11,712 nucleotides of DNA from Candidatus Kaiserbacteria bacterium (GCA_024654165.1 JANLIP010000075.1:1-11712); one strand, 5' to 3'. Shown: positions 1-5,158, counted from the first letter of the stretch. Numbers and translations are program-made. Notes: a model not told the origin generated them from the letters alone.

Positions 1-975
1 GCGCCGGCGCGCTTCGGGCCCGAGGTGGGCAAAATAAAGGGTCGGGGCTGGCTTGGGCTCGCGTTTTATCTTCGTGCTTCCGCGCACTTCGCAGTTAATA
101 GATATCATCGCTGCCGGAGAATTTCCAAAACGCACTGCGAGCGGATCGTACCTTCCGCCGGAAGCAATGGAAATGCGCACGCCCGTCTCTTCGTCCATGG
201 AAGATATTTCAAAAAGAGAATGCGCCCAGCAGTCTCGGCTTCCCAAAATCTGCGGGTTCAACTCGTATGGCAATCCAAATACTTCCAAATATTCCAGCAA
301 GTCCCAGAATTTTCTGCGTTCTTCCTCCGTAAGATATTCCATTGATTGCGGGGCGCGGGAGGTCGCTGGGTGTCCGCGTTCAATCAATTGCACCAAAGCT
401 CCCAGCGGGTCTTCCACGACGCGCGGGCGAAGCGTGGGCGATATGCTGTCTATGTGTTTGCGCAGGTAGACTCCGACATCGCGTACAAACCGATTTGACG
501 AATCAGAAGACCCGATGCTGTTTATTGAAAGCACTCTCTTCTTCACTCCGGCTCCCGCAGCTATTGCGTCCGCCACGACTATTAAAAGCGCTTCTGCAAT
601 CGCTCCGGACGTGCCGATTACGTGGAGTTCAAGGGAGGAGGCGGGAATGCTGGAACGTTCTGTGCGCGAGCTGAGGGCGTGGCGCCACAATAGCTTAGTG
701 CCGGCATTCTTTGCGCAAGAAAGGCATCTCTTGGCGGTTGCCACAAGCGCACGCTCGTCGCGCCTGGCGAAGGCCATATCCGATTCGCACTCCGATACTG
801 TCGGCACTCGGCGTTTTTCAATGGGCTTAGCGCCGGGTATTGGAGGCTCTTCTTTTGCGCGCGGAGCACGCACGGCATCTTCTAAAGAAGCAAAGCCGTA
901 ATATTCCGCAATATCAATAGCAGAATTTAAGAAGCCCGATGTGTTTTGATGCCTAGTATCTTTTAGCCGGAGCAT
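1..975 (-). CDS. Histidyl-tRNA synthetase-like protein, degenerate active site (C-terminus off the window)
   Basis: The 325 visible codons align by eye to the class II HisRS catalytic domain. Seen: an RTER at 104-107 followed by LELHVIG at about 115-121, like motif 2 (RxER...FGVEVIG); a middle stretch resembling the HisRS insertion; YLTEEERRKFWDLLEYLEV at 214-232 and GLPYELNP at 234-241; SGGRYD at 272-277, the second HisRS signature; and LYFAHLGPEA at 313-322, the usual start of the anticodon-binding domain. Missing: the first histidine signature (RGLDYYT in true HisRS) reads GSRDCWAHSLFE, and the ATP-site RPEGT reads RDERA. It is therefore probably a non-catalytic paralogue rather than the cell's HisRS; its role is unknown. 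The ATG at 975 is the first canonical start after an in-frame stop at 1018-1020. It lies 48 nt after lepB on the same strand, so the two are probably co-transcribed. No good Shine-Dalgarno is visible. Confidence 0.8.
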   Translation of the reverse strand, partial: MLRLKDTRHQNTSGFLNSAIDIAEYYGFASLEDAVRAPRAKEEPPIPGAKPIEKRRVPTVSECESDMAFARRDERALVATAKRCLSCAKNAGTKLLWRHALSSRTERSSIPASSLELHVIGTSGAIAEALLIVVADAIAAGAGVKKRVLSINSIGSSDSSNRFVRDVGVYLRKHIDSISPTLRPRVVEDPLGALVQLIERGHPATSRAPQSMEYLTEEERRKFWDLLEYLEVFGLPYELNPQILGSRDCWAHSLFEISSMDEETGVRISIASGGRYDPLAVRFGNSPAAMISINCEVRGSTKIKREPKPAPTLYFAHLGPEARRR

Positions 976-1023
976 GTTAATTTCTTTAGCGAGTAAAATT
1001 AGCTCGGAAAATATTATTTACTC

Positions 1024-1707
1024 TTAATACCGCACCGTTCCGGGAAGCACGCTGATTGCATTAAATGGAAATAGGCGAGCATCAACTCGGCCGACGATAT
1101 CCTTCTTAGGAAGTTTCCCCCAGATGCGGGAATCAGCAGAGACGTGGCGATTATCTCCCAGGACAAAGTATTCATCGCTCCCAAGATTTACCTCCACGCT
1201 GTCTCCGTTTGATGCATTCTTCGGATCTATGTACGGCTCTTTGAGAACAAGGCCTTTCGGGTATTCAGAATTCGTAATGGTAACAATTGAACCGCTGATT
1301 TTTACCGTTTCCCCCGGCAACCCTATGATTCTTTTGATAAGCGAGCGCCCGGCATCTTGCGGAAGGTTAAGAACTATCACATCTCCGCGCACAGGAGAGC
1401 TAATATCGTAAATAACCTTATCAATTATTAGGTAATGCCAATCAAGAAAGGTTGGTTCCATTGACGAGCCGGAAACCACATAAGGAGCGGCGACGAAAAA
1501 GCGTATAAAAAGCGCAAGCCCCAGCGCCATTACCGTATAAGCAAGGAGCGATGGCTGGGAATCTCGGCTTTGTTTTTGGTTTTGCGCCGGGACAGCCGAG
1601 GTTTTTTCTGAAATGGAATTAGAAGTAGAATTTTGAGATGCGTTGCTCTCCGCACCTTCTCCTTTTTGCGAACGCTCATCGTTTTGAGCATTTCTTTCGG
1701 GAGTCAT
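1024..1707 (-). CDS. lepB: Signal peptidase I
   Basis: Membrane serine protease that removes signal peptides from exported proteins. With the start at 1707 it is 227 aa. Residues 1-50 are a charged S/N/Q/E-rich, probably disordered cytoplasmic tail; 54-74 form one transmembrane helix; the catalytic domain follows on the outer side. Family motifs are present: SGSSMEPT at 79-86 with the nucleophile Ser82, RGDVIVL (box C) at 107-113, IKRIIGLPGE at 124-133 with general base Lys125, and GDNRHVSADSR (box E) near the C-terminus. The open frame continues 37 codons upstream to 1818, but that stretch is AT-rich repeat and hydrophobic junk, and a -10-like TAGACT lies 8 nt before the 1707 ATG, so the shorter start is preferred. 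The gene is divergent from pth and upstream of the HisRS-like gene. The two pilin-like proteins at the right end carry signal peptides it could process. Confidence 0.93.
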   Translation of the reverse strand: MTPERNAQNDERSQKGEGAESNASQNSTSNSISEKTSAVPAQNQKQSRDSQPSLLAYTVMALGLALFIRFFVAAPYVVSGSSMEPTFLDWHYLIIDKVIYDISSPVRGDVIVLNLPQDAGRSLIKRIIGLPGETVKISGSIVTITNSEYPKGLVLKEPYIDPKNASNGDSVEVNLGSDEYFVLGDNRHVSADSRIWGKLPKKDIVGRVDARLFPFNAISVLPGTVRY

Positions 1708-1715
1708 GTGCGCAT

Positions 1716-1745
1716 AGTCTACTCTAAGTGAGGCATTGACACCAA
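1716..1745 (-). promoter_or_regulatory. lepB promoter, near-leaderless
   Basis: On the minus strand TTGGTG (1740-1745) and TAGACT (1716-1721) are separated by 18 nt. The expected transcription start near 1709 is about 2 nt before the lepB ATG at 1707, which has no Shine-Dalgarno. The -35 match is moderate, and the call is based on position and consensus only. Confidence 0.4.
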
Positions 1746-1748
1746 ACG

Positions 1749-1769
1749 CTTGCGATGTTGCATCGCAAG
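1749..1769. repeat. Perfect 9-bp inverted repeat in the lepB-pth intergenic region
   Basis: CTTGCGATG, then TTG, then CATCGCAAG: nine perfect pairs with a 3-nt loop. It lies immediately upstream of the proposed lepB -35 and 114 nt before pth, between two divergent genes. It could be a regulator-binding palindrome. It has no T-run on either side, so it is not a convincing terminator. Confidence 0.5.
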
Positions 1770-1777
1770 AGAATGTA

Positions 1778-1863
1778 AAAATCAAAATGTAAAATTTAAA
1801 ATACAATTCAAAATGCAAAACCCTCTACTGTTGTTTTCGTTTTGGCTTTTACATTTTGGATTT
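1778..1863. repeat. AT-rich low-complexity repeat with 12-bp inverted arms
   Basis: Variants of AAAATnCAAAATG/AAAATTT recur from 1777 to 1820. CAAAATGTAAAA (1783-1794) is exactly complementary to TTTTACATTTTG (1847-1858), with 52 nt between the arms. The left block overlaps the rejected N-terminal extension of lepB. It could be a degenerated repeat element or a bidirectional structure separating the divergent lepB and pth units. No protein-coding signal is seen in it. Confidence 0.5.
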
Positions 1864-1880
1864 GGTGCTAGGATAGCACC
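1864..1880 (+). promoter_or_regulatory. pth extended -10 promoter embedded in a palindrome
   Basis: GGTGCTA-GGA-TAGCACC is a perfect 7-bp inverted repeat that contains the extended -10 TGC-TAGGAT (1866-1874). The predicted start near 1881 is 2 nt before the pth ATG at 1883, giving a leaderless mRNA; no Shine-Dalgarno is present. Because the palindrome would lie upstream of the transcript, it is more likely a DNA operator or coincidence than an mRNA hairpin. A TTTACA at 1848-1853 is a possible but too close (15 nt) -35. Confidence 0.45.
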
Positions 1881-1882
1881 TT

Positions 1883-2476
1883 ATGGCATGGGTAATTGTC
1901 GGTTTAGGAAATCCGGGATACGAATATGAAGACACTCGGCACAATACTGGCCGGATGGCTGTTGAAGATTTTGCAAAATACGCAAAATTCAGCGACTGGA
2001 AGGAAGATAAAAAGGCCAAATCTCTGATTTCTCGCGGACTTATAGAGCGGACAATAGTCGCGCTCGTCCTGCCCAACACATTTATGAACAAATCAGGCTC
2101 TGCGGTTGCAAAACTGGTTAAGAACCCAAAGGGAGCAGAGCGCCTGGTCGTCGTATACGACGATTTGGATCTCCCGCTCGGCACGATGAAAATCTCATAC
2201 AACCGCGGAAGCGGAGGCCACAAGGGAGTGGAGTCAATAATGCGCGCGGTGAAGACTAAAAAATTCACGCGCATCAGAATCGGCGTCTCTCATTCAACGG
2301 CATCAGGCGCGATTAGAAAACCGATAGGGGACAAAGTGATAGTGAATTTTATTTTAACGAAATTCAAAACGCACGAGCTTGAGGAATTGAAGAGGGTATT
2401 CAAGCGCACGAGAGAGGCACTTGAAACAATCGCGACAGAAGGATTAGAGCGGGCGATGAACACGTTCAATACGTAG
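1883..2476 (+). CDS. pth: Peptidyl-tRNA hydrolase
   Basis: Cytoplasmic esterase that releases tRNA from prematurely dropped peptidyl-tRNA so it can be reused in translation. The 197-aa protein matches the bacterial Pth family in length. Seen: VGLGNPG at 6-12 with Asn10, RHNTG at 19-23 with catalytic His20, PNTFMNKSG at 64-72 with substrate-contacting Asn69, YDDLDLP at 92-98 with Asp93, and GSGGHKGVES at 109-118. The positions of Asn10, His20 and Asp93 coincide with E. coli numbering. The glycine-rich loop has Lys114 where E. coli has Asn114 (GGHNG). Translation probably starts on a leaderless mRNA. The gene converges on rpsA, with only 24 bp between the stop codons; both stops lie in one hairpin. 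Confidence 0.96.
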   Translation: MAWVIVGLGNPGYEYEDTRHNTGRMAVEDFAKYAKFSDWKEDKKAKSLISRGLIERTIVALVLPNTFMNKSGSAVAKLVKNPKGAERLVVVYDDLDLPLGTMKISYNRGSGGHKGVESIMRAVKTKKFTRIRIGVSHSTASGAIRKPIGDKVIVNFILTKFKTHELEELKRVFKRTREALETIATEGLERAMNTFNT

Positions 2477-2503
2477 CTTCTAGAAGCTAGTCCCTAGAAG
2501 CTA
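2474..2503. terminator. Bidirectional hairpin containing both convergent stop codons
   Basis: TAGCTTCTAG (2474-2483) and CTAGAAGCTA (2494-2503) are perfectly complementary over 10 bp with a 10-nt loop. The first three bases are the pth stop TAG and the last three are the complement of the rpsA stop TAG. It can form in either transcript. There is no U-run, so it may act as a 3'-end stabiliser or processing/termination structure rather than a classical intrinsic terminator. The inner AGCTTCTAGAAGCT (2475-2488) is itself a perfect palindrome. Confidence 0.55.
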
Positions 2504-3709
2504 GACGGCTGGTTTAAGTGTCATTCTTCGTTCTTTGGGTTCGAAAAACGTTATGACGAAAGGATAGACTTTGCCGAGTTCCAGTTTCGCGCGCAGGTCG
2601 GCTTCGCTTGCGAATTCTGAAATGTGAACGAGGCCGGCAACACCTTCCTCCACGGAAGCGAGCGCGCCGTGCTTGTTGTATTTGATAACGACAGCGTCCA
2701 CCTTATGATCTTTCTTGTATTTGTTAGAAGCAGTGGTCCACGGGTCTTCCATAAGAGCCTTGATGGATAGCGACACTTTTCCGTCTTTGATTTCAATGAC
2801 TTTCACTTTCACTTGTTCGCCGACCTTGTAGCGGGTCTTTGGATTCTCAACGAGCGCCCAATCCATTTCGGAAATATGCACCAGTCCCTCCAACCCCTCT
2901 TCAAGCTTCACGAAAACGCCGAATTCCGTGGCGCCGGTAACAAGCCCCTGGAACACATCGCCGACGTGATATTTTTCAACCAGGGATGAGCGCTCTGTTG
3001 TGCCTGCGCCTTTCTCGCTGAAGATAAGCTTCTGCTCTTTAGGGTTTGCGGTGATTATCATGACCTCTATTCTTTGTCCCGCCATCTTCTTCAATTCTGC
3101 AAAGATTTTATCTTTGTCGCCGTCTTGCACGCGAGGATAGTGCGCGGGAGCAAGCTGGGAGGCGGGCAAGAATCCCTGGATTCCATTCCAAGTGATTATC
3201 AATCCGCCCTTGTTGGCATCTGTGATCTGAAGTTCAAACGAAGTTTTCTTCTGCATCGCCACCTCTGCCTCGTTCCATATAAGGGCCTGGCGAGCTTCGC
3301 GCAGGCTTAATTCAATGTAGCCTTCAGTGTTATCGGTGCCGACAACCTTCGCGGTGACAATATCGCCGATGTTGACGTTCTTTAAGGTCTCGCGCGCGGA
3401 AAGATATTCACGGCCGTAAATGATTCCTGTGCCGTACGGATGCAAATCCACGAATACGCGGGCACGGCCCACGGCTACCACCGGGCCTTCCACTACATCA
3501 TCTATAGAAGGCGCCTCTGGGGCGGAGCGCAAAAGTTCGGCCATAGGTCCGTCTACAGGTGCCGATGTCTGACTCATCGGCCCGTCATTTGCTAGTGTCG
3601 GCGATGAATCCGCCAATCCTCCTTTCTCAACTCCCGTCTCTTCCGAACCCCCCTCTCTCTTCTCTATATCCAAATCCTCCTCCTTTTTAACCTTTTTATT
3701 TCCAATCAT
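2501..3709 (-). CDS. rpsA: Ribosomal protein S1 (four S1 domains)
   Basis: RNA-binding 30S protein that helps recruit and unfold mRNA at translation initiation. The 402-aa chain has a charged, low-complexity N-terminus (1-65) and four S1/OB-fold repeats at about 72-140, 153-235, 246-318 and 330-400. Repeat 3 is the most canonical (GDVFQGLVTGATEFGVFVKL, then GLVHISEM), and repeat 4 has GLVHISEF. Four repeats is the short form, against six in E. coli. A homologous S1-domain protein is possible, but the domain count fits S1. The start codon has no adjacent Shine-Dalgarno; a GGGAGGAG lies about 30 nt upstream. The 5' end of the coding strand (3600-3700) is strongly purine-rich. Its promoter lies about 110 bp upstream, back to back with that of the toxin-antitoxin pair. 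Confidence 0.88.
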   Translation of the reverse strand: MIGNKKVKKEEDLDIEKREGGSEETGVEKGGLADSSPTLANDGPMSQTSAPVDGPMAELLRSAPEAPSIDDVVEGPVVAVGRARVFVDLHPYGTGIIYGREYLSARETLKNVNIGDIVTAKVVGTDNTEGYIELSLREARQALIWNEAEVAMQKKTSFELQITDANKGGLIITWNGIQGFLPASQLAPAHYPRVQDGDKDKIFAELKKMAGQRIEVMIITANPKEQKLIFSEKGAGTTERSSLVEKYHVGDVFQGLVTGATEFGVFVKLEEGLEGLVHISEMDWALVENPKTRYKVGEQVKVKVIEIKDGKVSLSIKALMEDPWTTASNKYKKDHKVDAVVIKYNKHGALASVEEGVAGLVHISEFASEADLRAKLELGKVYPFVITFFEPKERRMTLKPAV

Positions 3710-3796
3710 GTTTTATGTGCGTTTGGCGCCCTCTGCTCCTCCCGTTTTTAGTCAATAGGCAGAAAGGTATAAACCGCGCGCTCTATTAATTAATAA

Positions 3797-3812
3797 TCGG
3801 GCTTACGCCCGA
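3797..3812 (-). promoter_or_regulatory. GNRA-capped hairpin at the 5' end of the rpsA leader
   Basis: On the minus strand TCGGGC-GTAA-GCCCGA forms a 6-bp GC-rich stem with a GUAA tetraloop. The start predicted from the rpsA promoter (about 3812) puts this hairpin exactly at the 5' end of a leader of roughly 100 nt. It could protect the mRNA 5' end or be part of autoregulation, which is known for S1 in other bacteria. This is an inference from position. Confidence 0.4.
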
Positions 3813-3818
3813 GAGAAC

Positions 3819-3847
3819 AATATATAATAGCCACTGCTTCTACGCAA
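3819..3847 (-). promoter_or_regulatory. rpsA promoter
   Basis: On the minus strand TTGCGT (3842-3847) and TATATT (3819-3824) are separated by 17 nt. The predicted start is near 3812, giving an rpsA leader of about 100 nt. The -35 is only 4 bp from the divergent toxin-antitoxin -35. Confidence 0.5.
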
Positions 3848-3851
3848 GTGC

Positions 3852-3891
3852 TTGACAATAGTAGAGACAGGTAATAAAGTAAGGAAGTAAG
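3852..3891 (+). promoter_or_regulatory. Toxin-antitoxin promoter with a direct repeat
   Basis: TTGACA (3852-3857), a 17-nt spacer and TAAAGT (3875-3880) form a good sigma-70-type promoter; the predicted start is near 3887, about 14 nt before the antitoxin ATG. AAGTAAG occurs twice, at 3877-3883 and 3885-3891, one bp apart, overlapping the -10 and start. This is a plausible operator for the AbrB-type antitoxin, since such pairs usually repress themselves. CAAGTGCTTG at 3845-3854 is a further small palindrome between the two divergent -35 boxes. Confidence 0.55.
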
Positions 3892-3900
3892 TAATACCCT

Positions 3901-4143
3901 ATGCAAACAGTACAAAAAGTCCAGAGGGTAACAAGCAAAGGGCAGATTACGCTGCCTGTTTCTTGGCGCAGATTGACTGGCGCACGCATGATTACCCTCG
4001 TCGAAAAAGGCGACCGCATCGAAATCGCTCCAACACGGCTTCACGATGAAAATGAGTACACCGTGTTTGATGCGATACGAGATAATAAGGGAAAAGGAAT
4101 TAAGGCGTCTGATTTGGTGAAAATTCTGCAGAAGCTCAAATAG
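3901..4143 (+). CDS. AbrB/MazE-family (SpoVT-AbrB) antitoxin
   Basis: An 80-aa protein whose first half (about 5-45) is a SpoVT-AbrB DNA-binding fold: VQRVTSKGQITLPVSWRRL, then a short loop and MITLVEKGDRIEIAP. The family forms swapped dimers that bind operator DNA. The C-terminal part (46-80), with a lysine-rich helix ending ASDLVKILQKLK, is where antitoxins of this type contact their toxin. A RelE-like toxin follows 18 nt after the stop (ATG at 4162), so the pair is probably one operon, repressed by this protein. What is seen is the fold signature and gene pairing; toxin neutralisation is inferred. Confidence 0.8.
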   Translation: MQTVQKVQRVTSKGQITLPVSWRRLTGARMITLVEKGDRIEIAPTRLHDENEYTVFDAIRDNKGKGIKASDLVKILQKLK

Positions 4144-4161
4144 CTTTTGGGAAAAAGAGAC

Positions 4162-4401
4162 ATGGACGAGATAGCGAAACTCTTTAGAAAGCTTAGCGAG
4201 AAAGAACGCGATTTGCTTTCCGAAATATCAGGAAAACTTAATAAAGGAGAAACCGCCGGCCTTAAGATTAAAAAGTTGTCCGGCTCCGACTTTTATCGTT
4301 TGCGCAAGGGCGTTTTTCGAATCATCTTTCACCGCGAAAATGGGGCGCCGGTCATTGACTCAATCAGATTGAAAAATGAGAAAACATATCGCGGTTTCTA
4401 A
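4162..4401 (+). CDS. RelE/ParE-superfamily toxin
   Basis: A 79-aa basic protein. Two N-terminal helices (about 1-28) are followed by a beta-rich C-terminal part with the RelE/ParE-like pattern: KIKKLSGSDFYRLRKG, VFRIIFHRE and VIDSIRLKNEKTYRGF. The conserved arginines of YRLR and FRIIF and a terminal K/R-x-x-x-Y motif are present. RelE members cleave mRNA on the ribosome and ParE members poison gyrase; the sequence alone does not decide between them. The preferred start is ATG 4162; an in-frame TTG at 4147 would add five residues. It lies directly downstream of the AbrB-type antitoxin. RelE-like toxins usually pair with RelB, Phd or HTH antitoxins, so this partner is unusual. Confidence 0.75.
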   Translation: MDEIAKLFRKLSEKERDLLSEISGKLNKGETAGLKIKKLSGSDFYRLRKGVFRIIFHRENGAPVIDSIRLKNEKTYRGF

Positions 4402-4449
4402 ACGAGATTTGAGATTGCTGGGAACAAATGGTACTGACCGCAGTTACTC

Positions 4450-4530
4450 CTAAGGATACACCTTGGACATTTCAAAAGAGAAAAGGCGACCAAGGTACAT
4501 TAAAACAGCCGCCTCCTTCTTGCCGTCCAT
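4450..4530 (-). CDS. Possible 26-aa small protein downstream of the 76-aa gene
   Basis: A short frame that begins MDGKKEAAVLMYLGRLFS and ends KVYP, followed by TAG. An AGAGG lies 8 nt before the ATG. It follows the minus-strand 76-aa gene by 31 nt and could be translated from the same mRNA. Its start (MD, then AAV plus hydrophobics) loosely recalls the start of that neighbour (MDPRTKIRMQAAVVALM), so it may be the remnant of a duplicate. No family is recognised. Chance occurrence of a frame this short is likely enough to keep confidence low. Confidence 0.25.
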   Translation of the reverse strand: MDGKKEAAVLMYLGRLFSFEMSKVYP

Positions 4531-4561
4531 GCCTGGCGCCTCTTTTTTAAGGAGTCTTTGC

Positions 4562-4792
4562 CTAATTAGCTGGCTTAGACACAAAATCGATATAATCAGC
4601 AGAAATTGAGTGTTCCGTGTTTGGATCGTTCCGCATCATTTCTGCTGCTTTGCGTACGATCTCCAACTCCGCCGGATCAAGGCTCATCCATTCGATCTCC
4701 GACCTCGCCTCCTCCTCAGTCATCTGGCCGCAATGAACGGCCATCAACGCCACAACCGCTGCTTGCATTCTGATTTTCGTCCGGGGATCCAT
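4562..4792 (-). CDS. Small hypothetical protein, helical and acidic, 76 aa
   Basis: No family is recognised. The start chosen is ATG 4792, because AAGGAGG lies 5 nt upstream, one of the few clear Shine-Dalgarno sites in the window; an in-frame TTG at 4813 is less likely. The protein starts MDPRTKIRMQAAVVALMAVH, predicted as one amphipathic to hydrophobic helix, followed by an acidic segment (QMTEEEARSEIEWMSLDPAELEI) that reads like two short helices, then a polar tail ending FVSKPAN. No signal peptide or metal motif is visible. Upstream is a TATAAT promoter and a leader of about 48 nt holding an 8-bp hairpin. It converges on the toxin-antitoxin pair and may belong to the same accessory insertion. 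Confidence 0.6.
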   Translation of the reverse strand: MDPRTKIRMQAAVVALMAVHCGQMTEEEARSEIEWMSLDPAELEIVRKAAEMMRNDPNTEHSISADYIDFVSKPAN

Positions 4793-4811
4793 AACCCCCT
4801 CCTTTTTTCTC

Positions 4812-4832
4812 AAGTTGGGCAGTCCCCAACTT
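4812..4832 (-). promoter_or_regulatory. Leader hairpin next to a strong ribosome binding site
   Basis: AAGTTGGG and CCCAACTT pair perfectly (8 bp) around a 5-nt loop. In the minus-strand transcript it ends about 12 nt before the AAGGAGG of the 76-aa gene, so it may tune ribosome access. On the plus strand the 3' arm is followed by TTTTCTC, which is too weak for a confident terminator. Confidence 0.4.
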
Positions 4833-4846
4833 TTCTCTCGACTAGC

Positions 4847-4874
4847 ATTATATGATTCCGTTGCACAAAATCAA
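4847..4874 (-). promoter_or_regulatory. Promoter of the 76-aa gene
   Basis: On the minus strand TTGATT (4869-4874), a 16-nt spacer and a consensus TATAAT (4847-4852). The predicted start is near 4840, giving a leader of about 48 nt. It overlaps the divergent plus-strand promoter at 4861-4889. Confidence 0.55.
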
Positions 4875-4889
4875 TACATGGGTTACAGT
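4861..4889 (+). promoter_or_regulatory. Promoter of an orphan short transcript
   Basis: TTGCAC (4861-4866), a 17-nt spacer and TACAGT (4884-4889). The predicted start is near 4896. It overlaps the promoter of the divergent 76-aa gene, so the two would compete for polymerase or share a regulator. Confidence 0.4.
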
Positions 4890-4895
4890 GTATGT

Positions 4896-5014
4896 ATGCA
4901 GGTAAAGGCAACGAACATACAGAACCGACATCGAACGACCGCCATTCGGCTGTTTTAGGGTGCTTGCGCAGTTACATTGCGAATTCACTAAAGCGGCCTT
5001 AACTGGCCGTTTTT
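4896..5014 (+). ncRNA. Candidate short transcript of about 119 nt (small RNA or 20-aa leaderless ORF)
   Basis: Between the 76-aa gene and the next recognisable gene lie 369 bp. This unit fills the middle: a promoter ending at 4889 and an intrinsic terminator ending at 5014. No known RNA family signature was recognised; the SRP RNA core and tRNA-like features were looked for and are absent. The predicted start coincides with an ATG (4896) opening a 20-codon frame, MQVKATNIQNRHRTTAIRLF, which is Arg-rich and ends with TAG at 4956-4958; a leaderless micropeptide is the alternative. The expression unit is inferred only from flanking signals. Confidence 0.35.
4990..5014 (+). terminator. Intrinsic terminator
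   Basis: CGGCC (4994-4998), loop TTAACT, GGCCG (5005-5009), then TTTTT (5010-5014). The upstream AAAG can pair with part of the T-run to lengthen the stem. It is the best intrinsic terminator in the window. No recognisable plus-strand gene lies just before it except the orphan transcript at 4896. Confidence 0.75.
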
Positions 5015-5061
5015 GATTAATAGGGTAAAATCAAGCAGTAAATATGGAAATGAACTTTTAG

Positions 5062-5158
5062 AACCCAGTGAAATCCTGCGCTTCGCGCAGGAGCCGCAAC
5101 GCGGCTATTTCACGGGTTGTAAGATTTTCTAAACTCATTACATTCGTTAACAAAATCT
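5062..5158 (+). promoter_or_regulatory. Structured leader RNA, copy 1 (three-way junction plus start-codon hairpin)
   Basis: P1: AACCC and GTGAAAT (5062-5066, 5068-5074, A5067 bulged) pair with ATTTCAC and GGGTT (5107-5113, 5114-5118). Inside it P2: CCTGCGC/GCGCAGG (5075-5081, 5085-5091) with a UUC loop, and P3: GCCGC/GCGGC (5093-5097, 5101-5105) with an AAC loop. After P1, P4: AGATTTT/AAAATCT (5122-5128, 5152-5158) with a 23-nt loop. The ATG of the next gene is at 5162, 3 nt after P4, with no Shine-Dalgarno. It aligns without gaps to copy 2 (offset 4511) with compensatory changes in P2 (T-A to C-G) and P4 (two pairs). It matches no riboswitch family known to me. Role in control of initiation is inferred. 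Confidence 0.75.

Noticed and set aside
53..901. Plus-strand open frames at 25-345, 53-469, 342-674 and 515-901
   Set aside because: They are antisense to the HisRS-like gene, whose minus-strand frame is continuous over 325 codons and carries family motifs; the plus frames show none.
1708..1818. N-terminal extension of signal peptidase I to 1818
   Set aside because: The extra 37 residues are encoded by AT-rich repeats, and a promoter-like -35/-10 pair lies inside the stretch, close before the ATG at 1707.
4147..4161. TTG start for the toxin at 4147
   Set aside because: ATG 4162 is downstream by five codons and gives the expected RelE-like length; no ribosome site favours the TTG.
4451..4514. 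ACCTTGG/CCAAGGT inverted repeat as a toxin-antitoxin terminator
   Set aside because: Only 7 bp with a 23-nt loop and no T-run; too weak to call.
5062..5118. P1-P3 of the repeated element as an intrinsic terminator
   Set aside because: The GC-rich hairpins are not followed by a T-run, and the element is placed relative to the downstream ATG; a terminator role cannot be excluded for copy 2 but is not supported.
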